Shown: piece after piece, positions 16,517 to 25,413 of the stretch | How the letters are laid out: each line of letters begins with the position of its first letter | Position numbering within the stretch: position 1 is the stretch's first letter | NCBI RefSeq assembly: GCF_035982055.1 | Contig: NZ_CP108427.1 | Span: 8,679,001 to 8,743,000 of the forward strand | Direction of reading: 5' to 3' | Length of the DNA: 64,000 nt | Source: Streptomyces sp. NBC_01288 | GTDB taxonomy: Bacteria > Actinomycetota > Actinomycetes > Streptomycetales > Streptomycetaceae | Position numbers and translations under genes: made by a program | The notes under the pieces: generated by a model | The model's database searches: none | What the model saw: only the letters and a program-made list of their open reading frames with translations | Told to the model about the DNA's origin: nothing

Positions 16517-17992
16517 GTGCTCGACCAAGGCGCACCCCCGCACCACCGCAGCCAGACCGCCGAGCCGTCCCCGGGGCTCGGTGCGCGTCTTATGCGCCGC
16601 AAGCCCGTGGAACTGCTGGTCGCCGAGGGCGGCCAGGGCGAGGGCGGCTCGCTCCGGCGCTCGCTCGGGCTCTGGCAGCTGACGATGATCAGCATCGGCG
16701 CCACCCTCGGCACCGGCATCTTCGTCGTCCTCGGCGAAGCCGTCCCCAAGGCCGGTCCCGCCGTCACCCTCTCCTTCGTGATCGCCGGCCTCACCGCCTT
16801 GTTCTCGGCCCTCTCCTACGCCGAACTCGCGGGCACCATCCCGGTCGCCGGTTCCTCGTACTCGTACGCCTACGCCACCCTGGGCGAGCTGATCGCCTGG
16901 ATCTGCGGCTGGTGTCTGATCCTGGAGTACGGCGTCTCGGTCGCCGCCGTCGCCGTCGGCTGGGGCGAGTACCTGAACGAACTCCTCGACGGGACGATCG
17001 GGGTCACCATCCCGGACGCGCTGTCCGCCCCGCCCGGCGACGGCGGCGTCTTCAACCTCCCGGCGCTGATCGTCGTACTCCTCGCGATGGCCTTCCTGCT
17101 CGGCGGCGCCAAGGAGTCCGCGCGCGCCAACACGGTCATGGTGTGCGTGAAGATCGCCGCCCTGGTGCTGTTCTGCGCGATCGGCATCCAGGGCTTCAAG
17201 TCCGGCAACTACGACCACTTCATGCCGCTCGGCATGGCCGGCGTCAGCGCGGCCGGTGCGACGCTCTTCTTCTCGTACATCGGCTTCGACGCCGCCTCCA
17301 CGGCCGGTGAGGAGGCGAAGAACGCGCAGCGCGACCTGCCCCGCGCGATCATGCTGTCCCTCGTCATCGTGACCGCGCTGTACGTCCTCGTCGCGGCCAT
17401 CGCCGTCGGCGCGAAGCCCTGGCGCCGCTTCAACGACTCCGAGGCCGCCCTCGCCCAGATCATGCGCGACGTCACCGGCCAGTCCTTCTGGGGGACTCTC
17501 CTCGCCGCCTGCGCTGTGATCGCCATCGCGAGCGTCGTCCTGACCGTGCTCTACGGCCAGACCCGCATCCTCTTCGCGATGTCCCGGGACGGGCTGGTCC
17601 CCAAGGTGTTCGGGAAGGTCCACCCGAAGACCGGGGCGCCGCGCGCCAACACCGTCATCGTGTCCCTGTTCTGCGGGGTCCTCGCGGCCGCCATCCCGCT
17701 GGGCCGGCTCGCGGACGCGACCAGCATCGGCACGCTCTTCGCCTTCGCGCTGGTCAACATCGCCGTCGTGGTGCTGCGCCGGACCCGCCCCGACATGTCC
17801 CGCACCTTCCGCGTGCCGCTGTCGCCGGTGCTGCCCGCCGTCGGCTTCGGGCTGTGCGTGTGGATGATGGGCAGCCTCTCGGCCGTCACCTGGGTGGTCT
17901 TCGGAATCTGGATGGCCGTCGGGCTCGTGTTCTACTTCGTATACGGCCACCGCCGCTCCCGCCTGGCACCCACCGCACCACCCGAGAAGTGA
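16517..17992 (+). CDS. APC-superfamily cationic amino-acid permease (CAT type)
   Basis: The 491-residue membrane protein starts at GTG with AAGGAG seven nucleotides upstream. It has about 12 membrane segments. The first shows the APC signature SIGATLGTGIFVVLGE; ELAGTIPVAGSSYSYAYATL and FFSYIGFDAASTAGEEAKNA are hallmarks of the cationic amino-acid transporter (CAT) branch, which takes up lysine, arginine or ornithine. It is followed 10 nt later by an AsnC regulator, and its upstream GCAAC boxes match those of the lysine monooxygenase pair at 26940-29503. Lysine is therefore the most likely substrate, by inference. Confidence 0.9.
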   Translation: MLDQGAPPHHRSQTAEPSPGLGARLMRRKPVELLVAEGGQGEGGSLRRSLGLWQLTMISIGATLGTGIFVVLGEAVPKAGPAVTLSFVIAGLTALFSALSYAELAGTIPVAGSSYSYAYATLGELIAWICGWCLILEYGVSVAAVAVGWGEYLNELLDGTIGVTIPDALSAPPGDGGVFNLPALIVVLLAMAFLLGGAKESARANTVMVCVKIAALVLFCAIGIQGFKSGNYDHFMPLGMAGVSAAGATLFFSYIGFDAASTAGEEAKNAQRDLPRAIMLSLVIVTALYVLVAAIAVGAKPWRRFNDSEAALAQIMRDVTGQSFWGTLLAACAVIAIASVVLTVLYGQTRILFAMSRDGLVPKVFGKVHPKTGAPRANTVIVSLFCGVLAAAIPLGRLADATSIGTLFAFALVNIAVVVLRRTRPDMSRTFRVPLSPVLPAVGFGLCVWMMGSLSAVTWVVFGIWMAVGLVFYFVYGHRRSRLAPTAPPEK

Positions 17993-18002
17993 TCGATCCA
18001 CC

Positions 18003-18455
18003 GTGCTGAACGAACTCGACGAACGCATCGTGCACGCCCTCGCCGAGGACGCCCGCCGCTCCTTCGCGGACATCGGGCAGCTCGTCGGCCTGTCCGCGCC
18101 CGCTGTGAAGCGGCGCGTGGACCGGCTGCGGGCCACCGGCGCCATCACCGGCTTCACCGTACGGGTGGACCCGTCGGCGCTCGGCTGGGAGACCGAGGGG
18201 TTCGTCGAGATCTACTGCCGCCACAACACCTCCCCGGACACCATCCGACGCGGCCTGGAGCGCTACCAGGAGGTCGTGGCCGCCTCCACCGTCACCGGCG
18301 ACGCGGACGCGGTCGTCCAGGTCTTCGCCGCCGACATGCGCCACTTCGAGCGGGTCCTGGAGCGGATCGCGGGGGAGCCGTTCGTGGAGCGGACGAAGTC
18401 GGTGCTGGTGCTGTCGCCGCTGCTCCGGCGATTCTCGTCGGGCTCGCCGACGTAA
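18003..18455 (+). CDS. Lrp/AsnC-family transcriptional regulator
   Basis: The 150-residue protein has the AsnC plan: an N-terminal helix-turn-helix (LDERIVHALAEDARRSFADI, then GQLVGLSAPAVKRRVDRLRA, residues about 4-45) and a C-terminal RAM ligand-binding domain with the GDADAVVQVFAAD strand. These proteins form octamers that bind amino acids and wrap DNA over helically phased sites. It starts with GTG 10 nt after the cationic amino-acid permease and is very likely in one operon with it. The phased GCAAC boxes before the permease and before davA are candidate binding sites, giving a lysine-responsive circuit by inference. Confidence 0.9.
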   Translation: MLNELDERIVHALAEDARRSFADIGQLVGLSAPAVKRRVDRLRATGAITGFTVRVDPSALGWETEGFVEIYCRHNTSPDTIRRGLERYQEVVAASTVTGDADAVVQVFAADMRHFERVLERIAGEPFVERTKSVLVLSPLLRRFSSGSPT

Positions 18456-18499
18456 GCGCGCAGGGGCGACTGTCAGTGGCGCGCCGTACGGTCGAGGGC

Positions 18500-18928
18500 A
18501 TGGCAGCACGGATCGATCTCACTCTCGACTGCGACGACGCCCCGCTCCTCGCCGCGTTCTGGAAGACGGCCCTCGGCTACGTCGACGAGCCACCGCCCGC
18601 TCCCTTCGCCACGCGTGCCGAGTGGGCCGCGCAGTTCGATCCGGTGGACGACGACTCCGAGGACGACGGCGCCTGGCTCTGCGACCCCGACGGCGTCGGC
18701 CCGCGCCTCTCCATCCTCAAGGTTCCCGAGCCCAAGTCCGCCAAGAACAGGCTGCACTTGGACATCCGCGTGCCGGTGCGCGGCGGCCCGGAGGAGCGCT
18801 GGGCGGCGATCAGAGCCGAGGCCGCGCGGCTGGTGGAAGCGGGCGGCCGGGTGCTCACCGAGTTCGACGGACACCATGTGGTGATGACCGACCCCGAGGG
18901 CAACGAGTTCTGCGTGGCGGCCGGTTGA
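18500..18928 (+). CDS. VOC-superfamily (glyoxalase/bleomycin-resistance fold) protein
   Basis: The 142-residue protein begins MAARIDLTLDCDDAPLLAAF and continues WKTALGYVDEPP, the typical first beta-alpha-beta-beta-beta half of a vicinal-oxygen-chelate fold. It ends VVMTDPEGNEFCVAAG, the second half with the usual DPEGNEFCV closing strand and metal-ligand glutamate. Such proteins are metal-dependent lyases, dioxygenases or drug binders, and the substrate cannot be told from sequence. ATG 18500 is preferred over an upstream in-frame start at 18476. The next gene is convergent. Confidence 0.82.
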   Translation: MAARIDLTLDCDDAPLLAAFWKTALGYVDEPPPAPFATRAEWAAQFDPVDDDSEDDGAWLCDPDGVGPRLSILKVPEPKSAKNRLHLDIRVPVRGGPEERWAAIRAEAARLVEAGGRVLTEFDGHHVVMTDPEGNEFCVAAG

Positions 18929-18949
18929 GCACCCGAACCGCCCCCGGGC

Positions 18950-19690
18950 TCACTCCGCCGTCTTGCGTGCCAGCGCGTTGTTCCCTATCGAGTTGTGCAC
19001 GCTGAAGCTCACCGCGTCCGAGCGGTAGCGGTCGTCCGACCACTCAACCGGGCGCCCTTCACGGGTCGTTGTGACCCGGCGGACCCGGAGCAGCGGGCTG
19101 GTCCGGCGGATGCCCAGCAGCTCCGCGTCCTGCGCGCCAGCGGCGACGGCGTCGATGACGTGCTCGCCGTAGGCGAAGACCAACCCCGTGTCGTCGTACA
19201 GGCGTTGGGTCACCGACGGGCACTCCGGCTCGATCGCCTCGACGGCGGGGGAGATCCAGTCGGCGTACACCGTCCGCTCCAGGAGGACCGGCTCGCCGTC
19301 CAGGCCGCGGACCCGCAGGACGTGCAACACGGGGGTTCCCGCGGTGAGTTGGAGACGTACGGCGTCCTCGGCGGTGGCCGGGCGGTACTCCTGTGCGATC
19401 ACGTGCCCGGTGGCCTCGCGCTCCATCGCGCGGGCCCACTCGGCGAAGCTGCGCAGTTCCGCGAAACTCTGGCTGCGGCGGCTGGCCAGCACCACCCGGC
19501 GGGCGCCCTGGCGGGAGCCGATCAGCCCCTCGGCGGTGAGGGCCGCGACGGCCTGGCGGACCGTGCCGCGCGAGACGCCGTACTGCGCCGCGAGGTCCGT
19601 CTCCGCGGGCAGCAGGCTGCCGACTGTGTACTCGTCGCGGTCGATGGCCCTGCGCAGCTCGTCGGCGATCTCCTCGTGTCGCGCCGTCAT
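18950..19690 (-). CDS. GntR-family (HutC/UTRA) transcriptional regulator
   Basis: The 246-residue protein has an N-terminal winged helix (RHEEIADELRRAIDRDEYTV, SLLPAETDLAAQYGVSRGTV, RQAVAALTAEGL) and a C-terminal UTRA ligand domain ending ARRVVLASRRS ... LLRVRRVTTTREGRPVEWSD. PhnF/PhnR-like members regulate phosphonate or aminoethylphosphonate use. It is divergent from the ABC importer operon starting at 19903, with a perfect inverted repeat (19843-19860) between them that is the likely operator. It is therefore the probable substrate-responsive repressor of that operon. Confidence 0.92.
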   Translation of the reverse strand: MTARHEEIADELRRAIDRDEYTVGSLLPAETDLAAQYGVSRGTVRQAVAALTAEGLIGSRQGARRVVLASRRSQSFAELRSFAEWARAMEREATGHVIAQEYRPATAEDAVRLQLTAGTPVLHVLRVRGLDGEPVLLERTVYADWISPAVEAIEPECPSVTQRLYDDTGLVFAYGEHVIDAVAAGAQDAELLGIRRTSPLLRVRRVTTTREGRPVEWSDDRYRSDAVSFSVHNSIGNNALARKTAE

Positions 19691-19842
19691 GCTTCCCCTC
19701 CGAGTTGGCCACTGTGCACAGCGTGAGCAGCGTAGTCGAGTTCCCTCGGTGATCCGTGTCAGCCAGGAGTGTGCAGGGAATAAGGGGTCACGGTTTCGCC
19801 AATGTTTACGAACAAGACACCATCGGCGGGCGTACTGAGGCC

Positions 19843-19860
19843 AACTTGTTCAGACAAGTT
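19843..19860. promoter_or_regulatory. Perfect inverted repeat, candidate GntR operator
   Basis: AACTTGT and ACAAGTT are perfect 7-bp arms around a TCAG spacer, lying between the divergent GntR gene and the ABC importer, 42 nt before the importer start. GntR/HutC proteins commonly bind such AT-containing palindromes (for example DasR at TGGTCTAGACCA). This is the only strong palindrome seen in the 212-nt gap. Confidence 0.7.
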
Positions 19861-19902
19861 CTCCGCTCTGCTCAAACCGTCGTGCGCACCCCTGGAGAGA
19901 CC

Positions 19903-21060
19903 GTGACCGTGTCCCCGCCGAGAAACGCCGTCCTGGGTGGATCCCTCGCCGTCGTCGCCGCGCTTGCCCTCAGCGCCTGTGGCGCCGCTCCCACCAACTC
20001 GTCGACCACCGCCGACGGCAAGAACGCCGCCACCGCCACCTCCGTCGCCGACTTCGGCGGCATGGCCGCCCTGGTGAAGGCGGCCAAGAAGGAGGGCACG
20101 CTGCACGCCATCGCGCTGCCCCGCGACTGGGCCAACTACGGTGCCCTCATCGACGGCTTCACCAAGAAGTACGGCATCAAGATCACGGACGAGAACCCGG
20201 ACGGCTCCAGCCAGGACGAGATCAACGCCGTGACCTCCCGCAAGGGCCAGGACCGTGCGCCCGACGTCCTCGACCTCGGCTCCTCCTTCGCGCTGAGCGC
20301 CGCCCAGCAGGGCCTGCTCGCGCCGTACAAGGTCGCCTCCTTCGACCAGATCCCCGCGGGCCAGAAGGACCCGAAGGGGCAGTGGTTCAACGACTACGGC
20401 GGCTACATCTCCATCGGCTGCGACGCCAAGCGCGTGACGACCTGTCCGACCACCTTCGCGGACCTGCTGAAGCCGCAGTACAAGGGTCAGGTCGCCCTCA
20501 ACGGCAACCCCACCAAGTCGGGTTCGGCCTTCGGCGGCGTGTACGCGGCGGCGCTCGCCAACAAGGGCTCCTTCGACGACATCCAGCCCGGCCTGGACTT
20601 CTTCGCCAAGCTGAAGAAGAACGGCAACTACACGCCCGTCGAGTCGACCCCGGCCACCGTCGAGAAGGGCGAGACGCCCATCTCCATCGACTGGGACTAC
20701 CTGAACGCCGGTTACGCCGACGAGTTCAAGTCGAAGGGCGTCGACTGGAAGGTGTCGGTGCCCAGCGACGGCCAGTTCTCGCAGTACTACTCCCAGGCGA
20801 TCAACAAGGACGCCCCGCACCCGGCCGCCGCGCGGCTGTGGCAGGAGTACCTGTACAGCGCCGAGGGCCAGAACCTGTGGCTCAAGGGGTACGCGCGCCC
20901 GGCGCTGATGACCTCCATGGAGTCGGCCGGCACCCTCGACAAGACCGCCGCCGCCAAGCTCCCGCAGGTCTCCGGCACGCCGTCCTTCCCGACCGAGGCC
21001 CAGCAGAGCAAGGCCAAGACGGTCATCGCGTCCGGCTGGGCGAAGGCCGTCTCCGGATGA
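19903..21060 (+). CDS. ABC transporter substrate-binding lipoprotein
   Basis: GTG 19903 is chosen because GGAG lies about five nucleotides upstream and it places the signal peptide at the N terminus; GTG 19909 is also possible, and the longer open frame from 19756 has a non-signal leader. The 385-residue protein has a lipobox LALSAC (cysteine about residue 26) and a class F periplasmic-binding fold of the Fe3+/spermidine/phosphonate type, with ALPRDWANYGALIDGF and ISIDWDYLNAGYADEF. It captures the operon's unknown substrate at the outer membrane face and hands it to the permeases. Its stop overlaps the next start (ATGA). Confidence 0.9.
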   Translation: MTVSPPRNAVLGGSLAVVAALALSACGAAPTNSSTTADGKNAATATSVADFGGMAALVKAAKKEGTLHAIALPRDWANYGALIDGFTKKYGIKITDENPDGSSQDEINAVTSRKGQDRAPDVLDLGSSFALSAAQQGLLAPYKVASFDQIPAGQKDPKGQWFNDYGGYISIGCDAKRVTTCPTTFADLLKPQYKGQVALNGNPTKSGSAFGGVYAAALANKGSFDDIQPGLDFFAKLKKNGNYTPVESTPATVEKGETPISIDWDYLNAGYADEFKSKGVDWKVSVPSDGQFSQYYSQAINKDAPHPAAARLWQEYLYSAEGQNLWLKGYARPALMTSMESAGTLDKTAAAKLPQVSGTPSFPTEAQQSKAKTVIASGWAKAVSG

Positions 21061-21956
21061 CGGCCACGCTCACGCGGGCCGACGTGGGTGCCGCCGCTTC
21101 TGTGAAGCGGCGGCGCCGCGTCCCCAGCTGGATCGCCGTGGTCCCGCTGCTCGTGTTCGTCGCGGTCGCCTTCGGGGTGCCCGCCGTCGCGATGCTGAAC
21201 GGCGCCTTCACCGTCAAGAACCAGACGACGGGCGCCACTTCGTACACCACCGCCAACCTGACCGAATCACTCAAGGGCGCCTACCTCACCGCGCTGATCG
21301 GCAGCGTCAAGCTGTCCGCCCTCGCGGGCGCCCTCGGCACCCTGCTCGGGCTGCCGCTCGCCCAGGTCGTCGTCACCTCCCGCTTCCGCGCGCTGCGCGA
21401 GGCCGTGCTCACCGCGTCCGGCGTCCTCGCCAACTTCGGCGGTGTCCCGCTGGCCTTCGCGTTCGTCGCGACCCTCGGCAACGCCGGTGTCCTGACGACC
21501 CACTTGGGCCTGAAGGACAAGGGCTGGGACCTCTACAGCTTCTGGGGCCTGGTCCTCGTCTACCTGTACTTCCTCATCCCGCTGATGGTCCTCACCATCA
21601 CCCCGGCCCTGGAGGGCCTGCGCACCCAGTGGCGCGAGGCCGCCCAGAACAACGGCGCCACCGGCGTGCAGTACTGGCGCCACGTCGCCCTGCCGGTCCT
21701 CGCGCCGTCCCTGCTCGGCGGATTCGTGCTGCTCTTCGGCAGCGCGTTCGCCGCGTACGCCACCGCCGCGGCCATGGTGGGCAGTTCGGTCCCGCTGGTC
21801 ACCCTCCAGATAGCCGACGCGATCTCCGGCAACGTGCTGGTCGGCCAGGAGAACGTCGCCCTCGCCCTCAGCCTCGACATGGTCCTGGTCGCGGGCCTGG
21901 TCATGGCCGTGTACCTGCCCCTGCAACGACGGAGCGCGCGATGGCTGGACGCCTGA
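21057..21956 (+). CDS. ABC transporter permease
   Basis: The 299-residue inner-membrane protein has six predicted segments, beginning IAVVPLLVFVAVAFGVPAVA. The EAA loop that docks the ATPase is visible as QWREAAQNNGATGVQYWRHV. Family-wise it belongs with the putrescine/phosphonate/Fe3+ importers (PhnU/PotB-like). Its start overlaps the binding-protein stop by four bases and its own 3' end overlaps the next permease by 16 nt, so all three are translationally coupled. Confidence 0.93.
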   Translation: MTATLTRADVGAAASVKRRRRVPSWIAVVPLLVFVAVAFGVPAVAMLNGAFTVKNQTTGATSYTTANLTESLKGAYLTALIGSVKLSALAGALGTLLGLPLAQVVVTSRFRALREAVLTASGVLANFGGVPLAFAFVATLGNAGVLTTHLGLKDKGWDLYSFWGLVLVYLYFLIPLMVLTITPALEGLRTQWREAAQNNGATGVQYWRHVALPVLAPSLLGGFVLLFGSAFAAYATAAAMVGSSVPLVTLQIADAISGNVLVGQENVALALSLDMVLVAGLVMAVYLPLQRRSARWLDA

Positions 21957-22759
21957 ACCTCTGGCGGTGGGTCGTCCTCGGCCTCGCCGCCCTGTACTTC
22001 CTGGTGCCGCTCGCCGCGTCGGTGGTCTTCACGGTCGACGTGCCGGGGGAGGGCGTCACCTTCGACGCCTACACCCAGATCGTCTCCGCCGACGGCTTCA
22101 CCTCCAGCCTGGTGCTCTCGCTGGAACTCGCCGCCGCCACCATCGCCATAGTGCTGCTTCTGATGGTCCCGGCCATGGTCGCGCTACGGCTCGGCGCGCC
22201 CCGCCTGCGCCCCGTCGTCGAGGTGATCTGCTCGCTGCCGCTGGTGGTGCCGCCGATCGCCTTCGTCGCCGGTATCGCCACCGTCCTCAAGTGGGGCCCC
22301 GACTACCTCTCGCGCACCCCGCTGTTCGAGACCTTCGTCGCCATCCAGAACCCGAGCTTCCCCTTCATCCTCGTCCTCGCCTACGTCGTGATGGCGCTGC
22401 CCTTCGTGTACCGGGCGCTGGACTCCGGGCTCCGGGCGATCGACGTGAAGACCCTCGTCGAGGCCGCCCGCAGCTGCGGCGCGAACTGGCCGCAGGCGCT
22501 GGTGCGGACCGTACTGCCCAATCTGCGCGGGGCGTTGCTCAACGCGTCCTTCCTCACCCTGGCCCTGGTGCTCGGCGAGTTCACCGTGGCCCAACTCCTG
22601 GGCTTCCAGCCGTTCGCTGTGTGGATCTACAGCGTCGGCGGGTCCAACGCCCAGCTCTCCGTCGCCGTCTCCGTGCTCAGCCTGGTCGTCACCTGGGCAC
22701 TCCTCCTCACGCTCGCCGGTGTCGGCGGGCGCGACAAAACCGCTTCGTCCCGGGGATGA
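21941..22759 (+). CDS. ABC transporter permease
   Basis: The 272-residue second permease starts at ATG 21941 inside the previous gene. About six membrane segments are visible (WRWVVLGLAALYFLVPLAAS at the start), and the EAA loop is LVEAARSCGANWPQALVRTV. It forms the heterodimeric channel with the preceding permease. PhnV/PotC-like by general pattern. It ends 3 nt before the ATPase gene. Confidence 0.93.
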   Translation: MAGRLNLWRWVVLGLAALYFLVPLAASVVFTVDVPGEGVTFDAYTQIVSADGFTSSLVLSLELAAATIAIVLLLMVPAMVALRLGAPRLRPVVEVICSLPLVVPPIAFVAGIATVLKWGPDYLSRTPLFETFVAIQNPSFPFILVLAYVVMALPFVYRALDSGLRAIDVKTLVEAARSCGANWPQALVRTVLPNLRGALLNASFLTLALVLGEFTVAQLLGFQPFAVWIYSVGGSNAQLSVAVSVLSLVVTWALLLTLAGVGGRDKTASSRG

Positions 22760-22762
22760 ACC

Positions 22763-23842
22763 ATGACCGCCACCACGCTTGAGAAGACCGCCACGGACAA
22801 CGCGGCCACGGTTGAATTCCGGGCCCTGCGCCGGGAGTTCGGCCCCACGATCGCCCTCGACGGACTCGACCTGACCGTCCAGCCCGGCGAGTTCCTGGCC
22901 CTGCTCGGCCCCTCCGGCTGCGGCAAGACCACCGCCCTGCGCATGCTCGCCGGCTTCGAACACCCCACCTCCGGCGAGGTGTTGGTCGACGGCAAGGACG
23001 TCACCGACGTCCCCGCCCATCGCCGCGACGCCGGAATGGTCTTCCAGTCGTACAGCCTCTTCCCGCATCTCAACGCCCTCGACAACGTCGCCTTCGGCCT
23101 GCGCATGCGCAAGGTCCGTACGGCCGAACGGCGGTCCCGCGCGGCCGAGTTGCTCGACCTCGTCGGGCTCGGCGACAAGGGCGAGCGCTTCCCGCACCAG
23201 CTCTCCGGCGGCCAGCAGCAGCGCGTCGCCCTGGCCCGCGCGCTCGCCCTACGCCCGCGCGTGCTGCTCCTGGACGAGCCGCTGTCGGCGCTCGACGCCA
23301 AGGTACGGCTGTCCCTGCGCGAGGAGATCCGCCGCCTCCAGCAGGAACTCGGCATCACCACCCTCTTCGTGACGCACGATCAGGAAGAGGCCCTGTCCAT
23401 AGCCGACCGGGTCGCCGTCATGCGCGCCGGAAAGCTCGAACAGTGCGCCGCACCGGCCGAGTTGTACGGCCGGCCCGCGACCGCCTTCGTCGCCGAGTTC
23501 GTCGGCACCATGAGCCGCCTCCCGGGGCAGCTCTCGGACGGGGTCGTGGAGGTCCTCGGCCAGCGGCTGCCGGTCGACGGCGAGGCGCCGGCCGGACCCG
23601 AAGTCGACGTGCTCGTACGGCCCGAGGCGATCCATGTGCACGCCGACGAGGCCGGAGACGCGCGTGTCGTCGGCACCGCGTTCCTCGGCGCGGTCGTCCG
23701 CGTCAGCGTGCGACTCGGCGACGGCACCGAGGTCAAGGCCGACCTGCCCACGCACGAGGCCACCACGCTGGGCGCCGGAGTCGCCGTACGCGTGTCGCTG
23801 CCGGAACGGCCGGTCCTCGTGGCAGAACGCGTCAACCCGTAG
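22763..23842 (+). CDS. ABC transporter ATP-binding protein
   Basis: The 359-residue ATPase has Walker A GPSGCGKTT (about 50-58), Q-loop FQSYSLFPHL, signature LSGGQQQRVALARALA, Walker B LLLDEPLSALD and H-loop FVTHDQEEA, followed by a C-terminal TOBE regulatory domain (about 260-355, with VRPEAIHVHADEAGDARVVG). It powers import with the two permeases upstream. The FVTHDQEEALSIAD form is typical of spermidine/Fe3+/phosphonate systems. The next gene, a phosphatase fusion, follows 42 nt later. Confidence 0.95.
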   Translation: MTATTLEKTATDNAATVEFRALRREFGPTIALDGLDLTVQPGEFLALLGPSGCGKTTALRMLAGFEHPTSGEVLVDGKDVTDVPAHRRDAGMVFQSYSLFPHLNALDNVAFGLRMRKVRTAERRSRAAELLDLVGLGDKGERFPHQLSGGQQQRVALARALALRPRVLLLDEPLSALDAKVRLSLREEIRRLQQELGITTLFVTHDQEEALSIADRVAVMRAGKLEQCAAPAELYGRPATAFVAEFVGTMSRLPGQLSDGVVEVLGQRLPVDGEAPAGPEVDVLVRPEAIHVHADEAGDARVVGTAFLGAVVRVSVRLGDGTEVKADLPTHEATTLGAGVAVRVSLPERPVLVAERVNP

Positions 23843-23884
23843 GGCCCACCGGCCCGTTGTGAACCCGCAGTGAAAGAGAGAAAC

Positions 23885-25360
23885 GTGACCCCCCACGCCC
23901 AACTCCCGCTCCAGGCCGTCCTGTTCGACATGGACGGAACGCTCGTCGACACCGAGCGGCTGTGGTGGGAGGCGGTCGAGCAGGTCGCGGGCAGAACCCT
24001 GACGGACGCGGACCAGCCGGAGGTGCTCGGCCGCCCGGTCGAGCACACCGCCGACTGGCTCGCCCAGGCCACGGGCGGGTCGGCGGCGGACCTCGCGGCC
24101 GCCCTGCACCGGGAGTTCGCCACCCGCGTCCGCACCGGCATCGTGCCCCGCCCCGGCGCGCTCGACCTCCTCGACGCCCTCGCCCGCGACGGCGTCCCCA
24201 CGGCCCTCGTCACCGCGTCCCCCCGCGCGGTCGCCGACACCGTCCTCGACGCCCTCGGCGCGGGCCGCTTCGCGGTCTCCGTCACCGCCGACGACACCGG
24301 GCTCACCAAGCCCGCCCCCGACCCCTACCTCGCCGCCTGCCGCGCCCTCGGCGTCGACCCGGCGGCCTGCGTGGCCGTCGAGGACACCCAGACCGGCGTC
24401 AGCTCCGCCGAGGCGGCCGGCTGCGCGGTCCTCGCCGTACCGTCGCTGGCCCCGATCGACGCGGCCCCCGGCCGGACCGTACGGGACAGTCTCGTCGGGG
24501 TCACCCCGGCGGACCTGCGCGCGATGGTGACGCACCAACCGCCGTACGAGCTACGCGTGTTGACCTGGAACCTTTGGCTCGGCGGCAGCGAGGTCGACGA
24601 CCACCGCACCAAGCAGCTCAAGGCGATCACGGAGACCGGCGCGGACGTGGTCGGCCTCCAGGAGACGGGCGGCACCGCCGCCGAGGAACTCGCCGAGGCG
24701 CTCGGCTGGCACCACCACCGCGCCGGCGAGAACCTCGGCGTGATCAGCCGCCACCCGATCACCGCCCGCTTCGGCGACCCGGCCGTCGGCTTCTACGGCG
24801 CCGCCGGGGTCCGGATCGCCGTCGCCGAGGGCCGCGAGATCGACCTGTGGACCTGCCACCTCGACTGCACGCCCTACGGCCCCTACGAGTCCGCCTACGA
24901 CGGGCTTCCGGCCGCCGAGCTGATCGCCCACGAGGAGGTACGGCTCGCCCTGATGCGGGATGCCCTCGGCAGGATCGCGGAGGTGGCCGACGACGTCGTC
25001 CCTGTGATCCTGGTCGGCGACTTCAACAGCCCTTCGCACCTGGACTGGCCGGACGTGGAGTGGCCGGTGACGAAGGCGGCGGCGGAGGCGGGGTTGCGCG
25101 ACTCGTACCGGGAGGCCCACCCGGATCCGGCCGTGGACCCCGGGCACACGTGGTCGCCGATCCACCCGGTGAACGAGGACGGCAGCGGTCGCGCCGAGCC
25201 GCAGGACCGCATCGACTACGTCCTGCACCGGGGGCTCACCGTGCTCGACTCCCGGACGTTCGTCGTCGGCGCGCCGAGCCCATGGCCGGACGTGTCCGCC
25301 AACTGCTGGCCGTCGGACCACGCGGCCGTCCTTACGGTGTTCGCGATGCCCCGCGGTTAA
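23885..25360 (+). CDS. HAD-IA phosphatase fused to an endonuclease/exonuclease/phosphatase (EEP) domain
   Basis: GTG 23885 follows a GAGAG ribosome site; 491 residues. Domain 1 (about 10-215) is a HAD phosphatase of the beta-phosphoglucomutase/phosphonatase kind: motif I FDMDGTLVD, motif II VTASP, the lysine in LTKPAPDPYLA, motif IV EDTQTGVSSAEAAG. Domain 2 (about 220-491) is an EEP metallophosphoesterase: RVLTWNLWLGG, the metal-binding glutamate in LQETGG, DFNSPSH, and the catalytic SDHAAVLTV at the end. Both halves keep their catalytic residues. As the last gene of a GntR-controlled importer operon, it could cleave an imported phosphodiester (EEP) and dephosphorylate the product (HAD). The substrate is unknown. 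Confidence 0.88.
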   Translation: MTPHAQLPLQAVLFDMDGTLVDTERLWWEAVEQVAGRTLTDADQPEVLGRPVEHTADWLAQATGGSAADLAAALHREFATRVRTGIVPRPGALDLLDALARDGVPTALVTASPRAVADTVLDALGAGRFAVSVTADDTGLTKPAPDPYLAACRALGVDPAACVAVEDTQTGVSSAEAAGCAVLAVPSLAPIDAAPGRTVRDSLVGVTPADLRAMVTHQPPYELRVLTWNLWLGGSEVDDHRTKQLKAITETGADVVGLQETGGTAAEELAEALGWHHHRAGENLGVISRHPITARFGDPAVGFYGAAGVRIAVAEGREIDLWTCHLDCTPYGPYESAYDGLPAAELIAHEEVRLALMRDALGRIAEVADDVVPVILVGDFNSPSHLDWPDVEWPVTKAAAEAGLRDSYREAHPDPAVDPGHTWSPIHPVNEDGSGRAEPQDRIDYVLHRGLTVLDSRTFVVGAPSPWPDVSANCWPSDHAAVLTVFAMPRG

Positions 25361-25362
25361 GA

Positions 25363-25398
25363 GCTCGTAGAGAAGCGACACGTTGATCCTCTACGAGC
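25363..25398 (+). terminator. Hairpin terminator after the HAD-EEP gene
   Basis: GCTCGTAGAG (25363-25372) and CTCTACGAGC (25389-25398) are perfect 10-bp arms around a 16-nt loop, three nucleotides after the stop codon. There is no U-run, which is common for Streptomyces terminators. Confidence 0.75.
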
Positions 25399-25413
25399 CC
25401 TAAGGTACGGCCT

